A program made the position numbers and the translations under genes. From a virus: a DNA stretch of 31,524 nucleotides. Shown piece after piece: positions 1 to 7,164 of this stretch. The stretch covers positions 1 through 31,524 of the IMG/VR virus record IMGVR_UViG_3300044950_000323; one strand, written 5' to 3'. Positions within the stretch are counted from its first letter, which is position 1, and each line of letters starts with the position of its first letter. The notes beneath the pieces are model-generated. The model saw only the letters and a program-made list of their open reading frames with translations. It made no database searches and was not told the DNA's origin.

Positions 1-1110
1 GCCGAACTAGATGGTCACCCAGTAGTGGAACTCCTAAATGACTATCGTTCCCACCAGAAGATGCTATCTACTTACATAGATGGATGGGATGAATACATGG
101 TGGGGGATAAGCTATTCCTGGGAACCAAGTTACATGGAACGGTCACCGGACGCTACTCTTCACGTATGCATACCGTTCCTCGAGACGGTACCATCCGAAA
201 CCTGATTGAGGCCCCAGAAGGTTGGACCTTTATCCAGGGTGACCTTTCCCAGGCTGAGTTGCGGGTGATTGCCATCGTCTCTCAGGATCCCGAACTAGTC
301 AAATGCTACAATGAGAACATCGACGTCCACTGGCGCACCACTCTGGGCATACTTCGTATGGGTGGATCTGACGCTGACCTGCTAATGGCCAGGAACACCG
401 TGGCTGAGGATCGTGGTGATTGCGATGGTATGAATATGATGGCCATCCTGGATCATCTGGAGGCTATGGGTCCTGATGCTGCTATCGCTATTGACAAACG
501 CTGGAAGGAGAAACGGAAGCAGTCCAAGGGTGTCAACTTCGGATACGTCTACGGTATGGGAGCTACCAAATTCTGTGAGTACGCTAAACTTAAATATGAG
601 TGGGATGTGAGCCATCAGGAGTCATCTGACATTCGTGATGGGTTCTTTGCCACTTACTCCTCACTACCGCTATGGCACGATCGCCAGCGTTCAATGGTTA
701 AGATTGATGGATTCGTCCGTAGCCTCTCGGGCCGTAAGCGTCGCCTTCCTGGTGTCTGGTCTCCCGATCGTATGGTTAAGTCTGAGGCTGAGCGTCAAGC
801 GATCAACAGCCCCGTCCAGGGATTCATCGGTGATCTGAAGGTTATGGGTATGCTGTCCATCTACAATAACCTTCAAGCCCCTGACCTGGGGGCTAAACTC
901 AGGATTAAGGGGGAGGTACATGACTCCATCCTGATGTGGGTTCGGAATGAGCACCTAGATGAAATGTTACCTAAGATTAAACAATGTATGGAGCAACCCG
1001 AATGGCTAGCCCAATTTGGGATAGAATTACCTGTTCCAATCGTAGCAGACATTGAAGTCGGCACATGGGGCGCCGGCAAAACCTGGAAAGGACAGAAATA
1101 CAATGCTTAA
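1..1110 (+). CDS. DNA polymerase, family A (C-terminal part, 5'-truncated)
   Basis: Template-directed DNA synthesis at the phage replication fork. The frame is open to the left edge, so the true start and any 3'-5' exonuclease domain lie outside; about 369 residues are visible. All three palm/fingers motifs are present: motif A DLSQAELR (bases 241-264), motif B of the form R-x3-K-x7-YG (RKQSKGVNFGYVYG, from base 514) and motif C HDS (919-927). The motif B residue equivalent to E. coli Pol I position 762 is Phe. The visible part is collinear with the polymerase domain of Pol I and T7 polymerase. The last 8 bases overlap the ligase gene, so the two are probably co-translated. Family assignment is very secure. 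Confidence 0.95.
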   Translation, partial: AELDGHPVVELLNDYRSHQKMLSTYIDGWDEYMVGDKLFLGTKLHGTVTGRYSSRMHTVPRDGTIRNLIEAPEGWTFIQGDLSQAELRVIAIVSQDPELVKCYNENIDVHWRTTLGILRMGGSDADLLMARNTVAEDRGDCDGMNMMAILDHLEAMGPDAAIAIDKRWKEKRKQSKGVNFGYVYGMGATKFCEYAKLKYEWDVSHQESSDIRDGFFATYSSLPLWHDRQRSMVKIDGFVRSLSGRKRRLPGVWSPDRMVKSEAERQAINSPVQGFIGDLKVMGMLSIYNNLQAPDLGAKLRIKGEVHDSILMWVRNEHLDEMLPKIKQCMEQPEWLAQFGIELPVPIVADIEVGTWGAGKTWKGQKYNA

Positions 1111-2269
1111 CCTATTTAACCAAATCGCCAAGGTGGGGTCTCCTTCCGAGAAGCTTCAGATGCTTAAGGACTACCCTTACCAGTCTGAGCTCAAGGAAGT
1201 CCTTCGTCTGGCCACCGATCCTTTCATCACCTTCGGGATCACCACTCTGGAAGGTGCTCCTCAGGGTAACGCTGACACTTTCGACATCCTTAAGAAGTGC
1301 GCTACTCGTGAGCTTACTGGAGGAGCGGCTCGCAAGGCACTGGGCGAAGCCTGCCTGGATACTGAAGACGCCGCACTGGTCTGCCGTATCCTGATGAAGG
1401 ATCTTCGCTGCGGAGTGGGTGAGAAGCTGGTCCTCCAGCTGTACCCCGGACTCATCCAGCAGTTCAATGTTATGCGAGCTGATAAGTTCAGTGGGATCAG
1501 TCCACGGCTGAAGTATCACATCGAGCCTAAGTACGATGGCCTCCGCTGTCTGGCTATTGTTCAGGGTGGTTCGGTAACGCTACTCTCACGTAATGGAAAG
1601 GAGTTCACCTCCTCTGACCATCTCAAGCCCCAGCTTCTAGCAATCGCTCCTTATGACTGTGTGTTCGATGGTGAGCTCACTTCGGGTAACTTCAATGAGT
1701 CCAGCTCGGCGGTACGCAAGAAGGCAGTCCAGAACGACACCACCACTTACAACATCTTCGACTTCTTGGACATGGATGAGTGGGTCAATCCAGTGTCTCC
1801 TTACTACGTTCGTCGGGGTCGTCTAGAGAATCTCTTCCAGCCACAGCCCAACCTGGTGCTCACTCCCAGTCTGGCTATTCAGGACGAGGATGACGCTATC
1901 AAGCGTTATCAGCAATACCTGGACTTCGGCTATGAGGGGGGTATCGTAAAGAACACCCGAGGCATCTATCGCTTCAAGCGTCATAAGGACTGGATGAAGC
2001 TGAAGGAAGTCAATGACGTAGATCTGCCGGTTAAAGAACTTGTCCAGGGTGAGGGTAAGTACTATGGCATGTTGGGTGCTGTCATCGTTCACTTCAAAAA
2101 TAAGCGAGTAAGCGTGGGTACTGGCTTTAGTGATGAGGAACGGATGGCCTTCTGGGATGATCCTTCACTTATCAAGGGTAAGGTCATTGAGATCCACTTC
2201 CATCAGGAAACGCCCGATGGTTCTCTACGTCATCCGCGTTTCCACTGCATTCGAGAAGACAAGAGTTAA
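1103..2269 (+). CDS. ATP-dependent DNA ligase
   Basis: Seals nicks during phage DNA replication by ligase adenylation. The 388-residue protein has the nucleotidyltransferase motifs in order: the lysine nucleophile in KYDG (residues 143-146), motif III FDGE (188-191), motif IV EGGIVK (278-283) and motif V MKLK (298-301). A C-terminal OB-fold-like part follows, up to residue 388. The ATG at 1103 is chosen because AAAGGA lies 10 bases upstream and the overlap with the polymerase stop is short; an upstream in-frame start at 1052 would overlap the polymerase much more. All 24 arginine codons are CGN, unlike the helicase further right. T7 likewise carries its own ligase among the replication genes. 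Confidence 0.95.
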   Translation: MLNLFNQIAKVGSPSEKLQMLKDYPYQSELKEVLRLATDPFITFGITTLEGAPQGNADTFDILKKCATRELTGGAARKALGEACLDTEDAALVCRILMKDLRCGVGEKLVLQLYPGLIQQFNVMRADKFSGISPRLKYHIEPKYDGLRCLAIVQGGSVTLLSRNGKEFTSSDHLKPQLLAIAPYDCVFDGELTSGNFNESSSAVRKKAVQNDTTTYNIFDFLDMDEWVNPVSPYYVRRGRLENLFQPQPNLVLTPSLAIQDEDDAIKRYQQYLDFGYEGGIVKNTRGIYRFKRHKDWMKLKEVNDVDLPVKELVQGEGKYYGMLGAVIVHFKNKRVSVGTGFSDEERMAFWDDPSLIKGKVIEIHFHQETPDGSLRHPRFHCIREDKS

Positions 2270-2293
2270 TAGTTAATGGTCTTCTGATATAAT
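2266..2293 (+). promoter_or_regulatory. Sigma70-like promoter, extended -10
   Basis: Extended -10 TGATATAAT at 2285-2293, with a weak -35 (TTAATA, 2266-2271) at 16-base spacing. It lies between the ligase stop and the DUF932 gene. The 12-mer TTCTGATATAAT recurs exactly at 7147-7158. Expected start of transcription is about base 2300. Confidence 0.6.
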
Positions 2294-2299
2294 GAATCT

Positions 2300-2318
2300 G
2301 TCGGCACTGACTGCTGAC
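2300..2318 (+). other. 5' leader hairpin
   Basis: GTCGGCA (2300-2306) pairs with TGCTGAC (2312-2318), 7 pairs including one G-U, around a 5-base loop. It falls at the predicted 5' end of the transcript from the 2285 promoter and before the SD AAGGAG (2338-2343). It may protect the mRNA 5' end; function is inferred. Confidence 0.4.
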
Positions 2319-2349
2319 TTCGGTTACAACCACTTTCAAGGAGATTCAA

Positions 2350-3111
2350 ATGTCTGACCTCATTCTTCCTTCCGCAGTTTACTCGGAAACCCACTCCCCC
2401 AAGATGTCTGAGAAGTATGTCCATATCCGTACGGCGGATGTGCTGTCTCGCTTTCAGGACATGGGCTGGCGAGTGGCTTCTGTCAACTCCGCCCGGCTTT
2501 CTAAGTCTCCTCAGTTCGCTCGCCACGCTCTTCGTCTGCGTCATAAGGACTTCTGTGACATCGATGCTGACGGCGTCATCCCTGAGCTGATCGTCCTGAA
2601 CTCACACAATGGTTCCTGGGCTTTGCGTATGGCTCTGGGTATGTTCAGGATGGTCTGCTCTAATGGTATGGTAGCAGGCTCTATCTGGGAAGGCGTCTCA
2701 CTGCGTCATTACAACATCAAGAACCTGGAAGATCAGATCACCTCAGTCACCGGTCGTATGGATGATCTGACCAAGAAGCTATCTGGTACGGTTAAGCAGT
2801 GGATGGAAGTTGAGGTTCCTTTCAGGGAGCAGGTGGACTTCGCTAACAAAGCTATTGGTATTCGCTGGGGTGACAAAACCCCCGTAACGGCCGAGCAGCT
2901 TCTGCTGACCCGCCGGGACGCTGACAAGGGGTCTGATCTCTGGCATGTCTTCAACCGTGTTCAGGAGAACCTGACGCAGGGCGGCTTCACTGGAGTCACC
3001 TCCAATAACCGTACTCTTAGCATCAAGCCAGTAAAGAATGTCAAGCGGGACTTCAAGTTCAACGCTGAACTGTTCGACCTGGCCTCTACCTACGCTGCAC
3101 AAGGAGCTTAA
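2350..3111 (+). CDS. DUF932 family protein
   Basis: 253 residues of the phage/plasmid DUF932 type (TIGR03299-like), a family common in phage early regions whose biochemical role is not settled. The hallmark seen is RMVCSNGMVAG about 105 residues in, followed by a long helical, charged segment (around 125-160) and a less ordered C-terminus. The start is fixed by a strong SD, AAGGAG, 6 bases before ATG. It is the first gene after its own promoter and is followed at once by a small gene whose SD lies at its 3' end. Its place between ligase and a Cas4-like nuclease suggests a role in DNA metabolism, but nothing catalytic was recognised. Confidence 0.8.
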   Translation: MSDLILPSAVYSETHSPKMSEKYVHIRTADVLSRFQDMGWRVASVNSARLSKSPQFARHALRLRHKDFCDIDADGVIPELIVLNSHNGSWALRMALGMFRMVCSNGMVAGSIWEGVSLRHYNIKNLEDQITSVTGRMDDLTKKLSGTVKQWMEVEVPFREQVDFANKAIGIRWGDKTPVTAEQLLLTRRDADKGSDLWHVFNRVQENLTQGGFTGVTSNNRTLSIKPVKNVKRDFKFNAELFDLASTYAAQGA

Positions 3112-3112
3112 C

Positions 3113-3403
3113 ATGAAAACGAAAAACCTCATCTGGCGTAGTGCTGACGGGCGCAGTATGGCCTTCTCAGAAATGGAGACCGACCATCTGCATAACCTGG
3201 TGGCCTATCTTCATCGCATCTCGGTAGAAAACGATGGTCTTCGGGCTCGCGCAGTGGAAGCGGATGTTAAGCTTCCGGCTCGTATCGTCCAGGGTCATCC
3301 ACTGCAGGACTGGATGGAAGTCGGTATGAAAGAGATGGGCATCGGGGCTAAGAAGGACCTTAAGGAAGCTCAGAAAACCCTCAAACGCCTCCAGGAGAGC
3401 TGA
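3113..3403 (+). CDS. Hypothetical protein, 96 aa
   Basis: Not recognised. The ATG at 3113 has AAGGAG at 3101-3106 and follows the DUF932 stop by 1 base; a longer in-frame version starting inside DUF932 is not needed. The protein is mainly alpha-helical by composition, with a heptad-like stretch in the middle (HLHNLVAYLHRISVENDGL) and a Lys/Leu/Glu-rich C-terminus that could form a coiled coil. Its stop and the next ATG are 1 base apart, so it is part of the DUF932-nuclease operon. Confidence 0.75.
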   Translation: MKTKNLIWRSADGRSMAFSEMETDHLHNLVAYLHRISVENDGLRARAVEADVKLPARIVQGHPLQDWMEVGMKEMGIGAKKDLKEAQKTLKRLQES

Positions 3404-3404
3404 G

Positions 3405-4337
3405 ATGAAAGTTGATTACTTCAGTCAGTCTAAGATCAAAACCTGGAGACGCTGCCAGAAGTCCTATGACTATCGCTACAACCAGGGGCTGATCCGTAAA
3501 GCCTCTCCCGTAGCCCTGCTTCGTGGCACTACCCTGCATGCAATGCTGGAAGCCCAGATCAAGGGCACCGATTGGCGGGCTCCGCTGGTCGAGTACAAGA
3601 AGGTCTTTGATACCCTCTGGGGTGAAGAAGCCGAAGGCTATCCCACGCCTGAGGAGCTAGAGTCCACCATCGAACGCTACAACAAGCACTGGAGTTGTGA
3701 TGGTTTGGACTATGGTGGACGGGCCGAGATCACAATTGAGGCTGAGTTCGAGGGGATGAAGTTCAAGGGCATCATTGATGCTCTCCCTGATGATCAACAT
3801 GGACGTCGCTGGTTGGATGACCATAAGACCCATAAGATCCTGCCGGACGAGCACACACGCTTCTCTGACATCCAGACAGTGTTGTATTACTGGGCTATGC
3901 GGGAGAACGGCCAGAAGTGCGATGGTATCCTTTGGGACTACATCCGTACGAAGCCACCTACCCCTCCTGAACTCCTGAGGAACGGAACACTCAGTAAGCG
4001 TAAGAACATTGACTGCGATGCCGATACCTATTTGGCCGCTATCAAAGCCAATGGGTTGAACGAAGCTGACTACGCTGACATGTTATCTCTAACGGCTAAG
4101 AACACCTTCTTCAAACGGGTATATCTGCCCAACCCAGCTGAGGTTCTTATCCAGGAAGTGGTGGGAGATTTCTTCATCACCGCTAAGGAGATAGTGGATC
4201 ATCCAGGTGATCGCTTCTGCCGGAATATGTCCAGGGACTGCAAGTCCTGTACGTATTACCAGGTTTGCTCGGCTGAGGTACGTGGACTGGATAGCAGCTT
4301 TATCAAAAAACAGATATACACTCTACGGAAGGATTAA
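3405..4337 (+). CDS. Cas4/RecB-like PD-(D/E)XK nuclease
   Basis: Probable DNA exonuclease for recombination or end processing. In the 310 residues, the nuclease core shows an acidic residue at D125 (GIIDAL), the D139-x-K141 pair (DDHK) and a Q157-x3-Y161 motif typical of RecB/Cas4-type nucleases. Cys17 near the N-terminus plus the C-terminal cluster C279-x2-C282-x5-C288 (and C272) match the four-cysteine layout that holds a 4Fe-4S cluster in Cas4/AddB-type enzymes. The SD AGGAG sits 7 bases before ATG. It is separated from its likely partners, the P-loop ATPase and ssDNA-binding protein, by an inserted HNH gene. No CRISPR array is present, so a phage recombination role is more likely than adaptation. 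Confidence 0.87.
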   Translation: MKVDYFSQSKIKTWRRCQKSYDYRYNQGLIRKASPVALLRGTTLHAMLEAQIKGTDWRAPLVEYKKVFDTLWGEEAEGYPTPEELESTIERYNKHWSCDGLDYGGRAEITIEAEFEGMKFKGIIDALPDDQHGRRWLDDHKTHKILPDEHTRFSDIQTVLYYWAMRENGQKCDGILWDYIRTKPPTPPELLRNGTLSKRKNIDCDADTYLAAIKANGLNEADYADMLSLTAKNTFFKRVYLPNPAEVLIQEVVGDFFITAKEIVDHPGDRFCRNMSRDCKSCTYYQVCSAEVRGLDSSFIKKQIYTLRKD

Positions 4338-4338
4338 C

Positions 4339-4800
4339 ATGAGTCTAGTTCAGCTATTCTGTTCTAAAGTTCGAATTGCTGGACTTGACGAGTGTTGGGA
4401 GTGGCAAGGTAGCAAAGGCTCAGCTGGACATGGACACTTTGGGACGGGTAGAAATCATGGGGTGTCAGGTTTAGCTCATCGCTTTAGCTATATCTTACTC
4501 AAAGGTAAGCCCTCAGGTTTAGTGTGTCATAGCTGTAATAACCCTAGCTGCGTCAATCCTTCTCATCTATATGACGGAACTCCACAGTCCAATATGGATG
4601 ATAAGGTAAGAGCTGGAAGAGCTTCAAGTTTCCCCGGTAGTTCTCATCCGCAAGCTAAGCTAAGTGAGGGTCAGGTTGAAGAAATACTCCGAAGTTCACT
4701 TTCTTCAGCTCAGCTGGCTCGTGACTATCAAGTAAGTCCTCAGGCTATAAGTCGCATACGTAGAGGAAAAGCCTGGAAGTGCGTTACTAAACTGGTATAA
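4339..4800 (+). CDS. HNH endonuclease 1 (free-standing homing type)
   Basis: 153 residues: an N-terminal GLDECWEW segment, an HNH_3-like core with CHSCNN at 63-68 followed by NPSHL (73-77) and N85, then a C-terminal helix-turn-helix (about 106-145, QLARDYQVSPQAISRIRRG). Such enzymes make site-specific double-strand cuts that drive gene spread between phage genomes. The start is set by GGAAGGA at 4327-4333 and follows the nuclease stop by 1 base. It is related to the genes at 7165 and 8032 but is the most divergent: it lacks the FW-x-KV N-terminal start of the other two. Its stop codon lies inside the -10 box of the next promoter. Confidence 0.88.
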   Translation: MSLVQLFCSKVRIAGLDECWEWQGSKGSAGHGHFGTGRNHGVSGLAHRFSYILLKGKPSGLVCHSCNNPSCVNPSHLYDGTPQSNMDDKVRAGRASSFPGSSHPQAKLSEGQVEEILRSSLSSAQLARDYQVSPQAISRIRRGKAWKCVTKLV

Positions 4801-4801
4801 T
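4793..4801 (+). promoter_or_regulatory. Extended -10 promoter before the ATPase gene
   Basis: TGGTATAAT, a consensus extended -10 overlapping the HNH stop codon (the TAA of GGTATAA). No good -35 is visible, as is common for extended -10 promoters. It would drive the ATPase/ssDNA-binding operon starting at 4868. Confidence 0.55.
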
Positions 4802-4813
4802 GGGTTTTCGGGA

Positions 4814-4856
4814 GGCCAGGCCCGATTGATCCCTGGCCATTCACTCACTAAGTGAG
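4814..4856 (+). other. Leader hairpin and palindrome
   Basis: GGCCAGG (4814-4820) and CCTGGCC (4832-4838) form a perfect 7-bp stem with an 11-base loop about 12 bases after the -10 box. It is followed by the palindrome CTCACT-A-AGTGAG (4844-4856), just upstream of the SD GAGGAG. No U-tract follows the stem, so it is not a classical terminator. It could be a 5' stabilising hairpin, and the palindrome could be a protein-binding site; both roles are inferred. Confidence 0.45.
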
Positions 4857-4867
4857 AGGAGAAGTAG

Positions 4868-5638
4868 ATGTCTGTTTTAGATCGTATCACCTCGGTGAAA
4901 GCTCTGCCAAAGGTGTTGTCCATGTTGGTTTATGGACGCTCCGGCACGGGCAAGACCACCTTCGGTGCTTCCTTCCCCACCCCAGCGCTGTTGATTGATA
5001 TCCGTGAAAAAGGTACCGATAGCATTGCTGATCGAGACGGTGTCGATGTAGTATCTATCAACACCTGGTCAGAGCTGGAGGAGGTCTTCTGGTACCTGAA
5101 GAAGGAGAAGAAGTACAAGTCGGTGATCTTGGATCAGATCAGTTCTATGCAGGATGTCTGTATGGAGCATGCCATGGCCGAGGAAGGCAAAGAGATTATG
5201 TCTCAGCGTCTTTGGGGCGTGGTGTCTGGCCTGATGAAGACCTGGCTGTTGAATTACCGTGACCTGGTGGAAGAGAACATCAACGTGATCTTCCTGGCCC
5301 ATGACCGTGCAAGTAAGGGTGAGTCAGGGGAAGACGACGATACCATTGATCCCCAGATCGGGGCTCGTTTGATGCCTTCAGTAGCGGGTATGCTTAATGG
5401 TGCGGTAAAGGCCATAGGCAATACCTATGTGAAGGAAGTCTTCCTGGAAGATAAGACTCGCAAGGTGGAATACTGTATGCGGATCGGTCCTCATGCATAC
5501 TACACCACGAAGATGCGTAACCCTCTGGGGACTACCATCCCCGAGTTCATTACCGACCCCACCTATGACAAGATCAATGAGTTGATGGCTCAAGGTGAAG
5601 TCAAACCCGTACGTCGTTCTGTTACTAAGGAGAAATAA
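4868..5638 (+). CDS. P-loop ATPase, Sak4-like (AAA_24 / RecA-like)
   Basis: 256 residues. Walker A is GRSGTGKT (23-30), preceded by a beta strand (SMLVYG); Walker B is VILD (86-89) followed by QISSM. The compact layout with an acidic, charge-rich middle (about 150-165) fits the phage Sak4-type single-strand annealing/recombination ATPases, which act with an ssDNA-binding partner. That partner is the next gene, 2 bases downstream with its own SD (AAGGAG). The start is supported by GAGGAG upstream of ATG. A general NTPase of other use cannot be ruled out, but the neighbourhood (exonuclease, ssDNA-binding protein) favours recombination. Confidence 0.83.
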   Translation: MSVLDRITSVKALPKVLSMLVYGRSGTGKTTFGASFPTPALLIDIREKGTDSIADRDGVDVVSINTWSELEEVFWYLKKEKKYKSVILDQISSMQDVCMEHAMAEEGKEIMSQRLWGVVSGLMKTWLLNYRDLVEENINVIFLAHDRASKGESGEDDDTIDPQIGARLMPSVAGMLNGAVKAIGNTYVKEVFLEDKTRKVEYCMRIGPHAYYTTKMRNPLGTTIPEFITDPTYDKINELMAQGEVKPVRRSVTKEK

Positions 5639-5640
5639 TC

Positions 5641-6216
5641 ATGGCAGGTCCCAAAAAGCGTAGTGATGTCACCGTTGACTTCTCAGGGGTTGAATCTGGC
5701 GGTCGCGCGGTACCCGATGGCGAATACCTGATCGAGTGTCTCTCGGTTGAAGAGAAAGAGTCCCAGGAAGGCAATGCCTATCTGGCTTGGAAGTGGAAGG
5801 TTGCTGATGGTGCCTATAAGGGCGCAACGGTGTATGACAATACCTCCCTAAAGCCGACGGCCCTCTGGCGCCTGAAGTCCCTGCTGGAGTGTCTGGGTGA
5901 AGAGGTCGATGGCAAGTTTGGCCTGAACCTGGGTTCTTACAAGGGTCGCACCACCCTGGCGGTGATTGCCAACGAAACCTACCAGGGTAAGCAGAAGCCC
6001 CGCATTACGGACTTCCTGCGGGGTATCCCACAGACGTCCAAATCGGAAGCTGCTAGCGGCCCTAAAAAGGGCTCTAAAGTGACCTTTGAATATGAAGGGG
6101 CACAGATGCCAGGGGTTGTCCAGGGTATCGAAGGCGGTAAGGTGGTAGTGCTGGTTGAGGTCGATGGTTCTCCCGAGGAGTGGGAACTGGAGATCTCTGA
6201 AGTTACTCTGGCCTAA
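5641..6216 (+). CDS. DUF669-type ssDNA-binding protein
   Basis: 191 residues. The N-terminal part (about 10-128) resembles DUF669 proteins, proposed OB-fold ssDNA-binding proteins that pair with Sak/Sak4 ATPases: VDFSGVESGG, PDGEYLIE, KWKVADGAYKG and W76RLKSLL are visible. A linker (129-142) leads to a short beta-rich tail (143-190, GSKVTFEYEGAQMPGVVQG) that looks like an SH3/KOW-type barrel, an addition not usual for the minimal family. It starts 2 bases after the ATPase stop. The likely role is coating ssDNA for replication and recombination. Confidence 0.78.
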   Translation: MAGPKKRSDVTVDFSGVESGGRAVPDGEYLIECLSVEEKESQEGNAYLAWKWKVADGAYKGATVYDNTSLKPTALWRLKSLLECLGEEVDGKFGLNLGSYKGRTTLAVIANETYQGKQKPRITDFLRGIPQTSKSEAASGPKKGSKVTFEYEGAQMPGVVQGIEGGKVVVLVEVDGSPEEWELEISEVTLA

Positions 6217-6224
6217 GTCTAATT

Positions 6225-6250
6225 GGGGCGATGCTAACATAGGTCGCCCC
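6225..6250 (+). other. Intergenic hairpin
   Basis: GGGGCGA (6225-6231) pairs with TCGCCCC (6244-6250), a perfect 7-bp GC-rich stem with a 12-base loop, between the ssDNA-binding gene and the small gene at 6265. The SD AGGGAG follows directly. No U-tract is present, so it is more likely a leader or processing hairpin, or a weak attenuator, than a full terminator. Confidence 0.4.
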
Positions 6251-6264
6251 TCTAGGGAGCCACA

Positions 6265-6456
6265 ATGGCCGTCAACTACTGGAACCCTTATAATGATCAG
6301 AATGATTGGGAGAATAGACAGTATCAGCTGAATGCTCTCAAGCAGGAGGCTCGTCTTCGAGAGGAGAAGGAACGTATGCAGATGAACGCTAATCCACTAC
6401 TAGCTGCTTGCCGACCCGACCCGCCCAAATCCAATAAGGTGCTATTGCTATTATGA
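6265..6456 (+). CDS. Hypothetical protein, 63 aa
   Basis: Not recognised. It starts at ATG 6265 behind AGGGAG (6254-6259). The N-terminus is rich in Asn, Tyr and Trp (NYWNPYNDQNDWENRQY), followed by a charged helix (around 25-45) and a short hydrophobic end, KVLLLL. The stop overlaps the next ATG (ATGA), so the two small genes are translationally coupled. Both proteins end in four or five leucines. Confidence 0.65.
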   Translation: MAVNYWNPYNDQNDWENRQYQLNALKQEARLREEKERMQMNANPLLAACRPDPPKSNKVLLLL

Positions 6457-6776
6457 ACTATCATACTCATAGAGCCTTTCGGTTTACTCGAGATGATGCT
6501 GAGCATCTCAACCGGCTAGGAATTACTGATAGCCAGACTCAGGAAGTACTAAGTCGATCCTTCCCTCATGGTTGGGACCTCATAAGGCTATCAAATGGTG
6601 ACATAGGGGTTATGGTGAATCCCATCGATGCCGCCGCAGAGGATGGGATGGTTAGAACCATACTTTTCAGAGGTTTTAGGGGTGAGCGAGCACAGTTTCG
6701 CATTGTTCCTCCCATGGTTCACAATCATCTGCCCGTACCCCCGGTTAGTCGCAAACCTTTACTACTTTTACTCTAG
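6453..6776 (+). CDS. Hypothetical protein, 107 aa
   Basis: Not recognised. It is coupled to the upstream small gene by ATGA at 6453-6456. It is basic and mixed in predicted structure, with a GFRGERAQFRIVPPMV segment near residue 75 and a C-terminal PLLLLL run. No membrane segment of full length or catalytic motif is evident. Its stop codon TAG forms part of the next gene's SD (CTAGGAG), placing it in the same operon. Confidence 0.65.
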   Translation: MNYHTHRAFRFTRDDAEHLNRLGITDSQTQEVLSRSFPHGWDLIRLSNGDIGVMVNPIDAAAEDGMVRTILFRGFRGERAQFRIVPPMVHNHLPVPPVSRKPLLLLL

Positions 6777-6785
6777 GAGAATCAA

Positions 6786-7073
6786 ATGGCTTTCGCAGTT
6801 AAATCTTTCAAAGAACTCATTTCCATGACCAAGGAAAAGCTGGAGGAGTCGATGATTCCCCTGCGTATCCGTTCAGCTAAGGCTAAGGCTGAGGGACTCA
6901 AGGTCGAACTGGAGACCAAGATGCTGGACTTGGAGACCGAGATCAATACGGCCTGTGCTGACAAGGAGATCAACTTCTCCAAAGTGGCCGACCTAGTGGA
7001 TGAATATGAGCTGGCTGAGCGGCGCCTGAATCAGGTGACCTCTCTGGTGGATAAGCTATTCCCCAAAGAATAA
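6786..7073 (+). CDS. Coiled-coil protein, 95 aa
   Basis: ATG at 6786, with AGGAG overlapping the previous stop codon. The sequence is almost wholly alpha-helical and Glu/Lys/Leu-rich (KEKLEESMIPLRIRSAKAKAEGLKVELETKMLDLE... split by short breaks), as expected of a coiled-coil dimer. Function is unknown. It is the last gene before the terminator at 7084, so it closes the operon that begins at the ATPase gene. Confidence 0.72.
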   Translation: MAFAVKSFKELISMTKEKLEESMIPLRIRSAKAKAEGLKVELETKMLDLETEINTACADKEINFSKVADLVDEYELAERRLNQVTSLVDKLFPKE

Positions 7074-7083
7074 CTTAGCAAAT

Positions 7084-7113
7084 AGGGGCTTCTATATGAG
7101 GCCCCTTCTTATT
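7084..7113 (+). terminator. Intrinsic terminator
   Basis: AGGGGCTTC (7084-7092) and GAGGCCCCT (7098-7106) form a 9-bp stem with one G-U and a 5-base loop, followed by a U-rich tract (TTCTTATT). It lies 10 bases after the coiled-coil gene stop and before the HNH gene's own promoter, so it insulates the two units. Confidence 0.8.
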
Positions 7114-7129
7114 GGGTTATAAGACTAGA

Positions 7130-7158
7130 TACACAACGTCACTCATTTCTGATATAAT
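7130..7158 (+). promoter_or_regulatory. Sigma70-like promoter of HNH gene 2
   Basis: Extended -10 TGATATAAT at 7150-7158, with a partial -35 (TACACA, 7130-7135) at 17 bases. The -10 box ends only 6 bases before the ATG at 7165 and no SD is visible, so the transcript should be leaderless or nearly so. Confidence 0.6.
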
Positions 7159-7164
7159 AACCTT

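Noticed and set aside
1052-1102. Longer ligase with an upstream non-ATG start
   Set aside because: It would overlap the polymerase by 59 bases and has no good SD; the ATG at 1103 has AAAGGA at proper spacing.
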